From the NCBI RefSeq assembly GCF_042453785.1, contig NC_091669.1:12908501-12972500 (forward strand): a stretch of DNA of 64,000 nucleotides, written 5' to 3'. The notes under the pieces are model-generated. The model was not told the DNA's origin. It searched no databases and was given only the letters and a program-made list of their open reading frames with translations. The position numbers and the translations under genes were made by a program. This document shows positions 1 to 11,545 of this stretch, piece after piece. Position 1 is the first letter of the stretch, and every line of letters starts with the position of its first letter. This stretch comes from Malus domestica. Its lineage: Eukaryota > Streptophyta > Magnoliopsida > Rosales > Rosaceae.

Positions 1-53
1 GGATTTTGTTTTCATAGGATTTTTCAAAAATCAGAGCAAGCGAGCGAGCTCCA

Positions 54-400
54 ATGGCGAAAAACGGCTCTCTTCTCTCTCCCAGAGAAAAACACACAAA
101 ACTCACTTCCTATTTCTTCGCGAATCCAAGATTGTTCACCAGCTTCACCTCAAAAGCCGTCTCTAAATCTGACGCCGTAATGAGCCCAACCACCATCCTC
201 GAAACGAAACTGTTTATGAGCCTCTAAAACCCCTTCTGGTCCGAATCGAACACCCCCAGAACCCCGGAACCCAAATCCAGACGCATCCACTAGGACAAAT
301 TGGACTTCAAAAGCATCGACCTCACCATCGTTGACGCCTTCAACGAATCCGACCCTAAACCGAAACCCTCAATGTCGCCGCAAAGCTTAAAAATCTGCAG
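54..400 (+). pseudogene. FCS-like zinc finger (FLZ/DUF581) gene remnant
   Basis: Translation from the ATG at 54 gives an FLZ-type N-terminal region. It starts MAKNGSLLSPREKH and is followed by an SPTTILETK block, then PFWSESNTPRTPEPKS, then DKLDFKSIDLTIVDAFNES. These blocks occur in this order in plant FLZ proteins, which are small SnRK1-interacting adaptors. Two in-frame stops interrupt it, TAA at 225 and TAG at 291. Similarity fades after about 400, and the C-terminal FCS zinc finger (Cys motif) is not found downstream. I therefore call it a decayed, 3'-truncated copy. The stops could in principle be sequencing errors, but the missing zinc finger argues against a working gene. The family call is from remembered family motifs. 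Confidence 0.7.
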
Positions 401-410
401 CTTTTTGCTG

Positions 411-830
411 GTCTTCTTCCTCCATTGGTGAGAGAGGAAGGTCGAAGTGGGAAGGGAGAATGGGGATCTTGCGGTAGTGTAGGAGTGATTTGGTGAGGGT
501 GAGGCCACGAGGGTGGGTGTAGAGGAAAGAAGGGAGGGGGTCAAAAGGGGTGAGGGAGAAACGCCCAAAAGTTTTTTTAATTTTTTTTATTTTTTTATTT
601 TTTAATTTTTTTAATATTCAGGTAATGTCTAGTCATTATCCACATGGATACACATCATCAGTTAATGGTAAATTTAACAGCAACCTTAACGGATGTATGA
701 CAGTGTCCCAAAATTATAACTTTATGTACCACTTTGAAATGAAAAAACTTTATGTACCAAATATTGAAAATCAATAAACTTTAGAGTAGTAAACGGAGAT
801 TAACCTAAAAACAAATATTAAAACGACACT
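411..830. other. Spacer with purine-rich and T-rich tracts
   Basis: Between the FLZ remnant and DWF5 there is a G/A-rich stretch (about 420-560) followed by a long T/A tract (about 570-620). No gene is recognised. Open frames here have low-complexity composition and no family resemblance. Confidence 0.5.
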
Positions 831-937
831 CATAATGCTATTTGCTGCACAGAAGTCTTCTCATCTCAGATAGTCAATCAATCAACGATACAAACTGAGC
901 TCTCACTGTGCACTCTCAGAAACCACAGGGAGAAACA

Positions 938-3900
938 ATGGGGGAGACGAAGACCGTACATTCGCCATTGGTGACGTACGCTTCCATGTTATCGCTGCTT
1001 TCTCTCTGCCCTCCCTTTGTAATTCTACTGTAAGCGATCTGTAATCTCTTGTTTCTGCGTTTTTTTTTTTTTTTTTTGGTATGGAAAATGAAATGAATTT
1101 TACGTTTGATTGTGTTGGGATTGAATTTTTTGGAGGGATGATGATATGGGGACTAATGGGTTTTCGTTATTTCTTTGGTGTAGTGGGAAAAATAGGGTGA
1201 TCGAATCCGAATCTCGTATCGGTTTTTCGTTTTCTTGTTTGTTCCCGTAGAAAATTTTAGTTTTCTGGGAAAACATGATGTTTTGATCTGGAAATAGTAC
1301 AGGGACATGTTTAGTCTTGCTTGAAAGAAAGAGATGCTGATATTAAATCTTAAGAAGTGTAAGATTATTTGATTTTGTTTTGTACAAAGTCCTGAACTTG
1401 TATTTTGAAGTTTGTATCTCGCGTAGATGCATTGATAACCGATTTCTTTTTATTCCTTTTTTTTAATAATCCCCTCTTTCGATAATGACACGATGCATGC
1501 AAAGAATCGGAAATTGAAACCTTAGAGTGTTAGATTTTGGTTAGTTGGGATGATGTAAGTGACTTAACATTAGCACAGCTAAACTGATACACAGTTTAAT
1601 AAAGCAAAACGAAGTTCATGTGAATAAAAACTAAAAAGTTACAGAATTAGGAGCACCGTATCAATTTATCAATGTATACGCTGTTTACTGCTACATGACA
1701 TCAATGTAATGGTCATGATGATCACGAGTGATTGAACTCAGAATCTGATACTTAATGCAGATGGTATACAATGGTACATGCTGATGGCTCAATTCTGCAA
1801 ACTTGGGATCACTTGAGGCAGCATGGACTGCAGGGGTTCATCGAAATCTGGCCCAGACCTACTGCCACTGCATGGAAGATTATTGCCTGTTACGGTGCTT
1901 TTGAGGCTGCACTTCAGCTTCTTTTACCTGGAAAAAGGGTTGAGGGACCAATATCTCCAGCAGGGAATCAGCCTGTATACAAGGTGCTATATACTCGATT
2001 TCTTTATCAAAACTGCTTTGTGAAAGGGATCATACAAATATGGTTTCCAATCTGTATGCCAAACTCAAGCTATATGTCTTGAATGTTCTGGAACGTTTGG
2101 CCTTCTAGATTTAAATTTTGTATAGCTTAAAGTCTTTTCTTGTCAATTTTTCTGTATCTGGACTTGCAGAAATGTAGGATTGTTACATTGATAACTATTA
2201 GCTATAAGTTGATCTAGTTCTCTGAAATGAAAGGAAACTTCTACTTCTTGTTCTAGATAGTTCTATATGCATAGTCTCCTTTCTCCTTTTCTAATATAGC
2301 ATGTGCATTTTGCAGGCAAATGGTATGGCAGCCTATTTTGTAACGTTGACTACCTACCTTGGCCTTTGGTGGTACATACTTTCTCCATCAATTCACAGTG
2401 TTTGCTTTTATGAATGCCGTGCATCCTTTGATTCCACATTCCTAGAGAGGCGGTCATAGTCTTGTTTTAGTTTCTTGGTCAGCATTATTGAGTTATTGAC
2501 AGGGTGGCCTTGTAGCACCAAAATGTTTAGAGTGCATTTGATGTTTTTCTATGTTAAATTTCAGGTTTGGGATATTCAACCCTACAGTTGTTTATGATCA
2601 TCTGGGAGAAATATTTTCAGCCCTCATTTTCGGAAGCTTCATTTTTTGTATTTTCCTGTACATAAAAGTGAGGGTTTATGATTACTCCGAAATATAAGTT
2701 TATCTACAACTTACGAATGTTTTTTTTTTTTTTTTTTTGACACAAATACGTTATGTTTGCAAGGGCCATGTGGCACCATCTTCCACTGATTCTGGATCAT
2801 CTGGGAATGCAATAATTGATTTCTATTGGGTAAGTTTCATTTACAAGTCATTTTTGCCTGTTTTCTATCTATTGTGTTCCCTGCCACACAAATTTAAGAA
2901 TTGACATATCTTTTGGTTTTAACTGAATATATACCCTTAGAAGGTTCACATTCAGTGTGTGTCAACCTTTAATTTATTAATTATGCTAAGTTGCACATGT
3001 GTGACTCTGCCTTGTGACTAATATTTGCAAGATGTGTTATATCCATTCACCCATACTAAATAAACCATGTGAAAAATGTTTCTTTCAACAAGTTATGTTA
3101 CCTGTGATCTATCTGAGCAAACGAGCTGTGCTTTTCTTTTGCAATAAGCAGTTCACAATGCACATAGAGCTGTAGACATGGTTTTCAACCTGGTTCTTGA
3201 TGTAGTATATCAGAATGAATAAGTTTGTCCCAAGATAATTTGTGCTAATGTCACGGCCTTACTCTAGTAAACATGGTTTTACTTTTTGATATACTGAATT
3301 ACTGGATTACTTTGGCATTCCTTTTAATACAACTAGAAAGGATTATTGTGTTGGTCGATTAATGGGATGGACTTCTTCTCCAGATTTAGTTGTACCCTCT
3401 CTTTGTTTTATAACATTCTTGTTTCCTGTATAAAAAAAAAATTAAAAAAAAAACTACCGGACTACTTCAATAGATTGTAGTTTGTATCTGCCCACATGTA
3501 GAATTATTGTTATGTGATGCTTCTTTTATTAAAAAAAAAAAAAGATAATCTATAATTGTTGGATATGGCCTAAATTAATGTAAAGAAATTATGATTTCCT
3601 CTTCATTTTTGTAGGGCATGGAGTTGTATCCTCGAATTGGCAAATACTTTGATATCAAAGTTTTCACAAACTGCAGATTTGGGATGATGTCTTGGGCAGT
3701 TCTTGCTGTGACTTATTGCATAAAGCAGGTAAATCTTCTACGATATTTCTTCTGTCCTCGTCATTTAGGTCCAACATTTCACTTCAGTCCATATATTTCT
3801 AATTTCAAAGTTACCCTTGGAGATTTGTTAAAATTTTCAATGTCATCCACATTTACTTTTCCGTCACTTTTTGGTTGGTGGACAACGTGAATTTTCCCCC

Positions 3901-6337
3901 ATTCAACCAAGGCAGAAAAACCTGTGTGATCGAAGGACCAAGATGATGAGTGTATTTGTTCACCTTTTGAAATTTTTTTGTCAACACATTTTTTTCTAAT
4001 ATTTAACTTTTGTTTCTTGTTGTACCAGTATGAAGTCAATGGGAGAGTAGCTGACTCAATGCTTGTGAATACTATATTGATGCTGGTGTATGTCACAAAG
4101 TTTTTCTGGTGGGAGGCTGGATACTGGAATACAATGGATATCGCACATGATCGAGGTACACATATGCTCTACCTTTTACTTTTTCTCCCACTGTTTGGTT
4201 GGCACAACTGTTGGATATTGGCATGCCCAAGACTAACCATCAGATGTGATAATATTAATCAATGTTATAAGGTCAACATTTAACTATAATGAATTTGGTG
4301 GTCTTTTTGGGGGTTGATTGTATTGATATTTGATTACCATAAGCATGGTATTTACCATGTGTATTGGTGATCTACGGGCTATTATTATACCGCATCTCTT
4401 AGCAAGTCCAAGATTTTCATGCTGACTATTGTCATATTTGTTCTTATCCTTGTAGATTGACACATAGTAATGTAACTTTTTCAATCATGGTTTCCTCATC
4501 CTTCACTTGGTTCAGTTCATGCTTCATCTCACTATGATTCATTGTACTTTGGTCTCTGGCAGCGGGATTCTATATTTGCTGGGGTTGCTTGGTCTGGGTT
4601 CCATCTATTTACACTTCTCCCGGCATGTACCTGGTCAACCATCCTGTAAATCTTGGTACTCAGGTATAATGGCATCCTGATATGTGGTTTGCCCCATTTT
4701 TTTAAGTTATGAATCATAGTAGTAAACGTATTTGGTTATGAAGGCGTGTTCTAAGTTTGTTAACTTGTGATTTCCTTATGTTTTAGGTCATGCACATTTT
4801 CTTTTTATTCAGGGGTCGTAATGAATGATGGATGGTTATTAACTCATTATGTACACTCCTGGTTCTAAAAGTTCAATGAGCATAGGAAGAGAAGGATTAA
4901 CCTTTAGACTTTGGTTATTGACTAATAGATTAACCCTTGGAGTTTGGTTACTGGTTAGGTTGTTTGTATGATTATTATGAAATTTTCTTAACGCCAAAGA
5001 TTTTCAATGCTTTGCATTTGGTTTCATTGCATCATGCTAGAATAAGAATTCATCCTTATGCAAGATAAGGTATTTTCAGAATTCAGGAGGACTACCATCT
5101 GCTTAAAACGTAAAATCCAGTGAACATCAATCAGTTAAAAAGACAAAAGGGAAAAAGAAATTATGTGCAACAAAGAGAAGAATGGTTTTAAATAAAAACT
5201 TTAGGTAGGGAAAGTCTGGCTGCAGTTTTGGCAATTTGAATTCAACTGGATTTATACTGTCCGTGAAATTTCTCAGCTGAGTCATTTATCTTCTTTCTTC
5301 CTATCATTAATTGTCACATTTCTGACAATCTCCAACCTCATGTTCCAGCTAGCACTTTTTATTCTGGCAGCCGGAATCCTTTGCATATACATCAACTATG
5401 ATTGTGACAGGCAAAGGCAAGAATTTCGCAGAACTAATGGAAAATGCTTGGTTTGGGGGAGAGCTCCATCAAAGGTGAAATTTTTTCCTAAAGATTATAT
5501 GATTAATTATATGCACAATTTGAGATTATATTGGCTGACAGAAAAACATGATTTGCACATCTCAGATAGTCGCTTCATACACTACCACATCTGGGGAAAC
5601 AAAGACAAGCCTTCTTCTAACCTCAGGATGGTGAGTATTTCAACTGAGTATTTTTGTTAGTTCTTTTTGTCGCACATGGGGAGTGAGTTGAGCCGTGCTT
5701 TTGTTGATCTCTTCTCATTTATGTACATTGCGTATTTTGATTCATGCCTATGCTAGAGTTCAAAAGATAAGCTGAAACTTTTGTTTTAAGTCATTGCTAA
5801 GGAGTATTGCTCTCCCTGTAGGTGGGGTTTATCTCGTCACTTCCATTATGTGCCAGAAATATCAGCTGCCTTTTTCTGGACTGTTCCAGCCCTCTTCAAT
5901 CATGTAACCATTTATATTTAGTGTCTTCTTACAAAACAACCACCGATTCTAGCTTACTTCAGTTTTCGGGCAGTTTAGCTGAACTATTTCCTTGTTTTCC
6001 TGCAGTTTCTACCTTACTTCTATGTGATCTTCCTGACAATCCTTCTGCTTGACCGAGCAAAGAGGGATGATGACCGATGTCGCACCAAGTAAGCAGATAC
6101 AGATTCCTCCTATTACATAATATTCATTTCTTGGGGGAATCCAAAAAAATGAACAGACGTCCAGTGGTTTCAAAATGAAGTAATCAAGTTGTAAAAACCA
6201 TAAAAAAATGAAAAACAGTTCCAACCATTGTATGTAATGTTGATGAGATTTTGACAAGTACCATTTGCAGGTACGGCAAATACTGGAAGTCATATTGTCA
6301 GAAGGTTCCCTACAGGGTCATTCCCGGAATCTACTGA
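938..6337 (+). CDS. DWF5: Sterol delta-7 reductase (7-dehydrocholesterol reductase), 13 exons
   Basis: Reduces the delta-7 double bond of sterol intermediates with NADPH in the ER membrane, on the way to campesterol and brassinosteroids. Exons: 938-1029, 1761-1983, 2316-2371, 2565-2667, 2764-2829, 3615-3728, 4029-4155, 4563-4663, 5349-5474, 5566-5630, 5822-5903, 6006-6088, 6271-6337. All introns have GT/AG borders and the phases close to 434 aa; the Arabidopsis protein is about the same length. The start MGETKTVHSPLVTYASM matches the family N-terminus. Internal blocks include KRVEGPISPAGNQPVY, FWWEAGYWNTMDIAHDR and RTNGKCLVWGRAPSK. The C-terminus carries the ERG4/ERG24 reductase signature (DDRCRTKYGKYW, then VPYRVIPGIY). 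Several hydrophobic segments fit a multi-pass membrane protein. It appears intact. A decayed partial copy lies at 11.5-12.9 kb. Confidence 0.97.
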
Positions 6338-6856
6338 AGAGTCCGAATCCTGTAAGCATCGACCAGTGCGCCACGTTGAACTCGCTCTTTCTACGCACAG
6401 CTCATTTGGTGATTTGTGAATGCTGTGTATGATTGCTTTGGGGTGTAAGTTTAGTGTATTGTGGTACTAGTCTTGTCGACTGCACAAGTAAACATTAGTT
6501 TTGTATTGCTTATGAATCTGTTATGTACAATTTCAGGGTTTTTTGTTTTCATTAATTGCCATTAATTTATATGGAAAATTATGACTATACCTGGACTTCA
6601 ACCTACTCCAATTTGATGATTGATGGTGATGGATAAGCAACTCCTCACTATGACTTCCTGTCCAAAAGTCTCATTAATGTGGGTGGTGGTTTTCATAGTC
6701 TCGTTTTCTCCCTCTAAACTTCTCCCCTTGTTGAGAGAGATGGAGAAAAGAGGAGTGCGAAAAATGTAAAAACGAGGAGAGTGCAAAAATCACTTCGTTC
6801 CCCTTTCTTTAAAGGAAAAGGAGCACATTTTGAGGGGGATTTGTCCAAAAGATGAT

Positions 6857-7012
6857 GGGAACTTTAACGAAAAACTCATGATACTGTTGACTTTAACGAA
6901 AAATCATATTTTTACACTAAAAAGTCAATCCTGATACTATTCACTTTACCCTTTATATTGTCTATGTCGTTAAAACTCAAAGTTTTCAAGTCATTTTCAA
7001 TAGTTTTCCTAA
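6857..7012. repeat. Short MITE-like repeat, copy 1
   Basis: About 155 bp starting near GGGAACTTTAACGAAAA and ending near TTTTCAATAGTTTTCCT. It shares the core TTTTTACACTAAAAAGTCAA and a CGTTAAAACTCAAAGTTTTC block with 23907-24062. The left GAACTTTAACGA and the right GTTAAAACTCAAAG blocks are roughly inverted relative to each other. It is non-coding. Confidence 0.6.
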
Positions 7013-7087
7013 AGGTAAATACTTTGAGGATGCCATTTTCAGACTACCATTTCCAAAATAAAACTTGCGTGAAAAAGAAAAGAATTA

Positions 7088-7480
7088 ACTTGGCTCCTCA
7101 ATGGTTGAAGAAGACTCTCCTCAATTCATTTTGTGCTCGATTTATGAAATTTCGGACTTATGATTAGAGTTGTTAATTTTATATTATTTTATAAAGATCA
7201 TCGTTAAAAAAATTAATAAAATATGAAATCATTTAGTATCAAACTATACAAAAATAGATTGACGGATTAAATAAAAGTATTATGAACCGTCTATTTATTT
7301 TCTATAATTGATTGACTAAACGATCATAGTTTTGATTTTTTGTAGAGATAAATTTTACAAGGAAATTTATAAAATAAATAGTTACGATCTTAAACACGAA
7401 TTTCCGTAAATTGAATACAAAATAAATTGAGGAGCTTAAGGATCCAATCTCCTCTAAAAAAGATCCAACATTTGGATGCC
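7088..7480. repeat. Inverted-repeat (MITE-like) segment
   Basis: A block near 7110 (CTCCTCAATTCATTTTGTGC) reappears inverted near 7420-7435 (ACAAAATAAATTGAGGAG). Flanking outer blocks (GGCTCCTC, and GATCCAATCTCCTC near 7440) are also roughly inverted. The interior is AT-rich and non-coding. Boundaries are approximate and no target-site duplication was established. Confidence 0.4.
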
Positions 7481-7539
7481 TTAGATCCTCTGATGCATTA
7501 TTGACGGAGTGTTTACGGGAATTTATACCATACACCTGA

Positions 7540-8160
7540 CATGGTTCTCTTTCTATATATTTAAGTCACGTGATCTCTTGATCACAGCAATGTTATTCTT
7601 TTAATTCATACTAGCATATGGGCACACAAAAAGTGTGTGAGAAATTTTTTTATTTTTGTATTTGAAATAAGAGAGAGGAAGAGAGTGATAGAGGATATGG
7701 GGGTGAGAAGTTTTTTATTTATTTTTTTTATTTTTTATATTTAATTAGAGATATGTTAGGATTACATATAGATGAGGCCTTGAAGAAAAAAAAACAGCAA
7801 AATTTTGTTGTATGAAATTACATTTTTGCCCCATATTTCTTATTCATGTTCTGTTTTAATTAGAGGGTTAAACTGGTAATTTTATAGGATTTTGGTTAAC
7901 CATGAGTGTTTTATTAATTAGTATAGGATTTTAGTTGACAATGAGTATTTTATTAATTAATAGATATTAAACAGATAAAAAGAGTTTAAATCCGAGACCC
8001 AATAGATTAAATACAAAACTACTACTTATAATCAAGAATCAAGAGGGTTGGCGTGCGTTAAGCTGGACCCGTAGTTTGGGCTTAGCCCAACTTACTTTCT
8101 TGTAGCTATACATTTTGAGCCCACAAAGAAAAAGCCCAACTTACTTTTGTTATTGTTGTT
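7540..8160. other. AT-rich spacer leading into PPR gene promoter
   Basis: AT-rich DNA with no gene recognised up to about 8040. At about 8075-8140 there are several TGGGCTT/AAGCCCA-type elements (GGGCTTAGCCCAACTTAC near 8080, and AAGCCCAACTTAC near 8130). They resemble site II-like promoter motifs common upstream of plant organelle and growth genes. They sit just upstream of the inferred PPR leader, so a promoter role is likely but inferred. Confidence 0.4.
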
Positions 8161-8164
8161 CTTC

Positions 8165-9005
8165 AATCCTCCCTTTGATTTCTCCAGTCGGCGCCACCTC
8201 CTTCCTCAGGTACTTCTCTATACGCTTTTGATTTTTTGCTTTTGCTTCTGCTGCTGTTAAATGTGATGGGTTTTTTTTTATTCAGTTTTTATTGTATGAG
8301 TGGTGGGTTGCAGATGTAATTGGAGGCTTGGTTTTTTGGTGGGTTGGCTCTCAAATTCCAAAGGGGAAAAGGGTTTTTCTTCTTCAGCTAATTCATACAT
8401 ACTGCACTAATTCAGGGGTTATGAGTGCCAAGCAGATGAAAGTAAGTAACTTTATATATATATGTCTGTGTGTGTATGCATATGTATCTGTACGTGTGTG
8501 TATCTGCTAAACCTTAGGAAACTACTCTAGGGCTCGTTTGGTGCCTGAGATTGGATTGGATTGCATTCTGGGGGGTTAAATAATAATTTCGTATTTCTCT
8601 GAAGCTACACGAATAGGCACATCAAGAAGAAACAGCGACAGAGGCGCAGCTGCTCCGCGGCAATCCGGAGTCGACCTGCTCCTACTCACTCAGATGGATA
8701 GTGTTTTTGAACTGCTGCCAAATCAAGGTCACAGATCCCACCTAAGCTTTTGTCTGAATCTTCGCGGAAGAAGAAGCGGTTCACCGAGGGACAACGCCTA
8801 GATAGGTGGGGAAATGCGGCCACAAAGCATGGATTTTGGTCCGACTCATTGATCTCATTCAACGTACATGGGATATAGTTATGCTAACCAGTCCAATCCT
8901 AGGCATCAGAAAAACTCTATATAATATAGGTAAAGTAGAAAAAATCTATATTGTTGACCCTCTCTCGGTCTTTCCTAATTTTCTTATATAGCGTTTGGTT
9001 TGCAG
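8165..9005 (+). other. Probable 5' leader and leader introns of the PPR gene
   Basis: A CTTCCTCAG|GTACTTCTC-type donor near 8209 and an acceptor TTTGGTTTGCAG ending at 9005 suggest that the PPR coding exon is preceded by a spliced untranslated leader. The stretch also holds a TA/TG microsatellite near 8450-8500. At about 8530 a GGGCTCGTTTGGTGCC block resembles the end of a class II transposon. The exon layout is uncertain without transcripts. Confidence 0.4.
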
Positions 9006-9021
9006 GAAAAGTTGAACTTTC

Positions 9022-11013
9022 ATGGAAAAAGTATGGAGATTTAGGTATTGCTTTCTGCACAAAGGGCCAACCCAAATCATCAAAGCACTGCGCATGTTGC
9101 CAATCTGCCACTTTTCATCACCAAAGGTGTGTCCAACTAACAAAACCCAGGGGAATTTCCAGAAAATTTTTGACCGAGAAAAAAGTGAACTCATTCTCAA
9201 TCATCAAGTTGTGCATTCCACTTTATTGAACTGCTCTTCTGATTTGATTGCACTGAGATTCTTCTTGTGGTGTGCCGGTCAACGTAATTATTTTCACAAT
9301 AAGATTGTGATTGATCACATGGTTGGTGTCATCAAGCGCGTGATGGAACAATATAGAACAGTTCAATTGATTATTAGGGAACTAGAGAGCATGGGGTGTG
9401 TTGTAAAATCTCAAACGTTCTTACTCTTGTTGAGGATTTATTGGCGTGGCGAAATGTATACAATGGTCTTTGAGGCCTTTGAGCTAATGGGTACTTATGG
9501 TTTTATTCCAAACACATTTGCTCGTAACATAATCATTGATGCGTTGTTCAAAATTGGGCATGGGGATTTAGCTATTAAGTTTCTGAAAGAGACCCGAAGG
9601 CCAAATTTTTTGACTTATAACATTGCACTGTGTAATTTATGCAATCTCAAGGATTTATGTCACATTCGAGATATGTTGAGAATGATGTTGCGGCAGGGAT
9701 ATCACCCAAAAGTTGAGACATTTGAGATGATTTTGAGCTGTTTTTGCAAAATGGATAATATAGTGGGGGCGCATCAAGTGTTGGGCCTACTGATTACTTT
9801 GGGCAACGTTGTGTCTGTAAATGTTTGGAGCATATTGATGAATGGATTTTGTCGATTGCAGAGACCTGATGCGGCTGGTCAGTTATTGGAGAAGATGGTT
9901 GAGACTGGTTCTTCTCCTAGTATTGTAACGTACACGACTTTAATCAGAGGATTTTTAAAATCTAATATGGTTAGTGAAGCATTCAATATTCTAAATATTA
10001 TTGAATCTAAAGGATATGCCCCTGACCTCGTTCTTTGTAATGTGTTAATAGACTCCTTTGCCAAGGCTGGGAGGTGTGATGATGCCATCGATGTTTTTGT
10101 TAGCATGCAATCACGAAACTTGGCTCCTGATTCTTGTACTGTATCTTCATTGTTATCCACCATATGTTTGTCTAGGAGGTTTCATCTATTACCCAAGTTG
10201 GTTCGTGGACTTGACATAGAAGTTGACTTATTGCTTTGCAACTCACTTCTCTGTTATTTTTGTAAGGCTGGGTTTCCATCTCTTGCCGTGAAGTATTATA
10301 ATGATATGCTTGATAGAGGTCTTATACCAGATAAGTATACTTTCGTTGGATTGGTACATGGGTTGTGTAAGGCAAGAAGAGTTGACGAAGCAGTTGATGT
10401 GTACCATGGGATTCTCCGGAGTTTCCCTGGACAGGATGCTTACATTCATACTGTGGTCATGGATGGGCTTATAAAGGTTGGTAAGTTTAATGCGGCCATT
10501 AGAGTGTTTAGAAAAGCAGTTGCAGAGGGGTTCACACTTGATGTTGTAGCATACACAGTTGCCATTATTGGGCTCTTTATGGGTGGTAGAGCTGGAGAGG
10601 CTTGGTCACTCTATCGCCAGATGAAGGAGGTCAGCTTGGCTCCTACTGCACATACATACAATGTAATGGTTTCTGGTTTCGTTAAAGAAAGAGATCTTAA
10701 TATGGTTAATTTAATGCTACAAGAGATGATAGAAGCAAAAGTAGAACTGGGCTCCAATACTTTCTTGAGATTATCAAAATTCCTCTGTAGACCATGTCAT
10801 TCTGATTCAGTTATTGAACTATGGATTGAGATGAGAAGTTTGGGTTTGATATCTTCCAAGGTAGTGCAAGAATTACTTTCCGACGAAGTTGCTGAAGGCG
10901 TGAAAGTAGATGATGGCCTCGTTGCATATTTAGGCTTTAGTTCAGAAACTGGCTTATCTGTGGAGACATCTGGCTCTGAAGACGTTTATGATGTGGCTGC
11001 TTCAATGGGTTGA
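9022..11013 (+). CDS. P-class pentatricopeptide repeat protein
   Basis: A 663-residue intronless frame. The N-terminus (MEKVWRFRYCFLHKG) is rich in basic and aromatic residues and lacks acids after residue 2, which fits an organelle presequence, probably mitochondrial. From about residue 130 onward it is built from roughly 35-residue PPR units. Examples are VTYTTLIRGFLKSNMVSEAF, DLVLCNVLIDSFAKAGRCDD, PDKYTFVGLVHGLCKARRVD and AHTYNVMVSGFVKERDLNM. No E, DYW or SMR domain is seen at the C-terminus, so it is a P-class protein. P-class PPRs bind organelle RNA in a sequence-specific way and act in RNA stability, splicing or translation; the target here is unknown. The start was chosen because it is the first ATG after a good acceptor at 9005. 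It lies between the intact and the decayed DWF5 copies. Confidence 0.9.
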   Translation: MEKVWRFRYCFLHKGPTQIIKALRMLPICHFSSPKVCPTNKTQGNFQKIFDREKSELILNHQVVHSTLLNCSSDLIALRFFLWCAGQRNYFHNKIVIDHMVGVIKRVMEQYRTVQLIIRELESMGCVVKSQTFLLLLRIYWRGEMYTMVFEAFELMGTYGFIPNTFARNIIIDALFKIGHGDLAIKFLKETRRPNFLTYNIALCNLCNLKDLCHIRDMLRMMLRQGYHPKVETFEMILSCFCKMDNIVGAHQVLGLLITLGNVVSVNVWSILMNGFCRLQRPDAAGQLLEKMVETGSSPSIVTYTTLIRGFLKSNMVSEAFNILNIIESKGYAPDLVLCNVLIDSFAKAGRCDDAIDVFVSMQSRNLAPDSCTVSSLLSTICLSRRFHLLPKLVRGLDIEVDLLLCNSLLCYFCKAGFPSLAVKYYNDMLDRGLIPDKYTFVGLVHGLCKARRVDEAVDVYHGILRSFPGQDAYIHTVVMDGLIKVGKFNAAIRVFRKAVAEGFTLDVVAYTVAIIGLFMGGRAGEAWSLYRQMKEVSLAPTAHTYNVMVSGFVKERDLNMVNLMLQEMIEAKVELGSNTFLRLSKFLCRPCHSDSVIELWIEMRSLGLISSKVVQELLSDEVAEGVKVDDGLVAYLGFSSETGLSVETSGSEDVYDVAASMG

Positions 11014-11545
11014 GATTTATAATGGTTGAGATCTGCCTCTTCAATGTCTTCTCTTGGAATTGATGATTTAAACGGTATTTCATCTAGCATGCTAAAGGTA
11101 ATTCCGTAACTTTAATTTCTATCCTGTGTAATTGGTTGTCTTTGAATTGCCTTTGGCCTTTGGGGTTAATTCTTAAAACATTAAATTTGAATTTAAGAAT
11201 TTCTTTTGGATATTCTGTTCATTGGTAGCTTTGATTATTCCAAACATGAGCTTGTTGCTCACTCCAAAAACACTTGTGTTTTTTCAATTATTACTTCTTA
11301 GGAACACAAGTTAGAATTGAACAGACATATTAGTCTAACAAATAAAAGGGAAACTTGTTTGATAGTTTTTGTTTTTATTTTTTTTTTCTTTTTCCAAAAG
11401 GGAAACATGTTTTTTAATAATTCGGGGAAAAGGTGCCATATCTTATAATTTTACAAATTTATAACTTTTAAGAATGGTATATCTCACTGATCTTGCACAA
11501 TTTATTAGACTAAATAAGGGAAGGGGCAAAACTCAAGACTTTGTT
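11014..11545. other. PPR 3' region and AT-rich spacer
   Basis: Likely 3' untranslated sequence after the PPR stop, followed by AT-rich DNA. I see no gene. Confidence 0.4.

Noticed and set aside
3779-4717. Minus-strand and intronic frames within DWF5
   Set aside because: They lie in introns or opposite exons of a gene with fully consistent splice phases.
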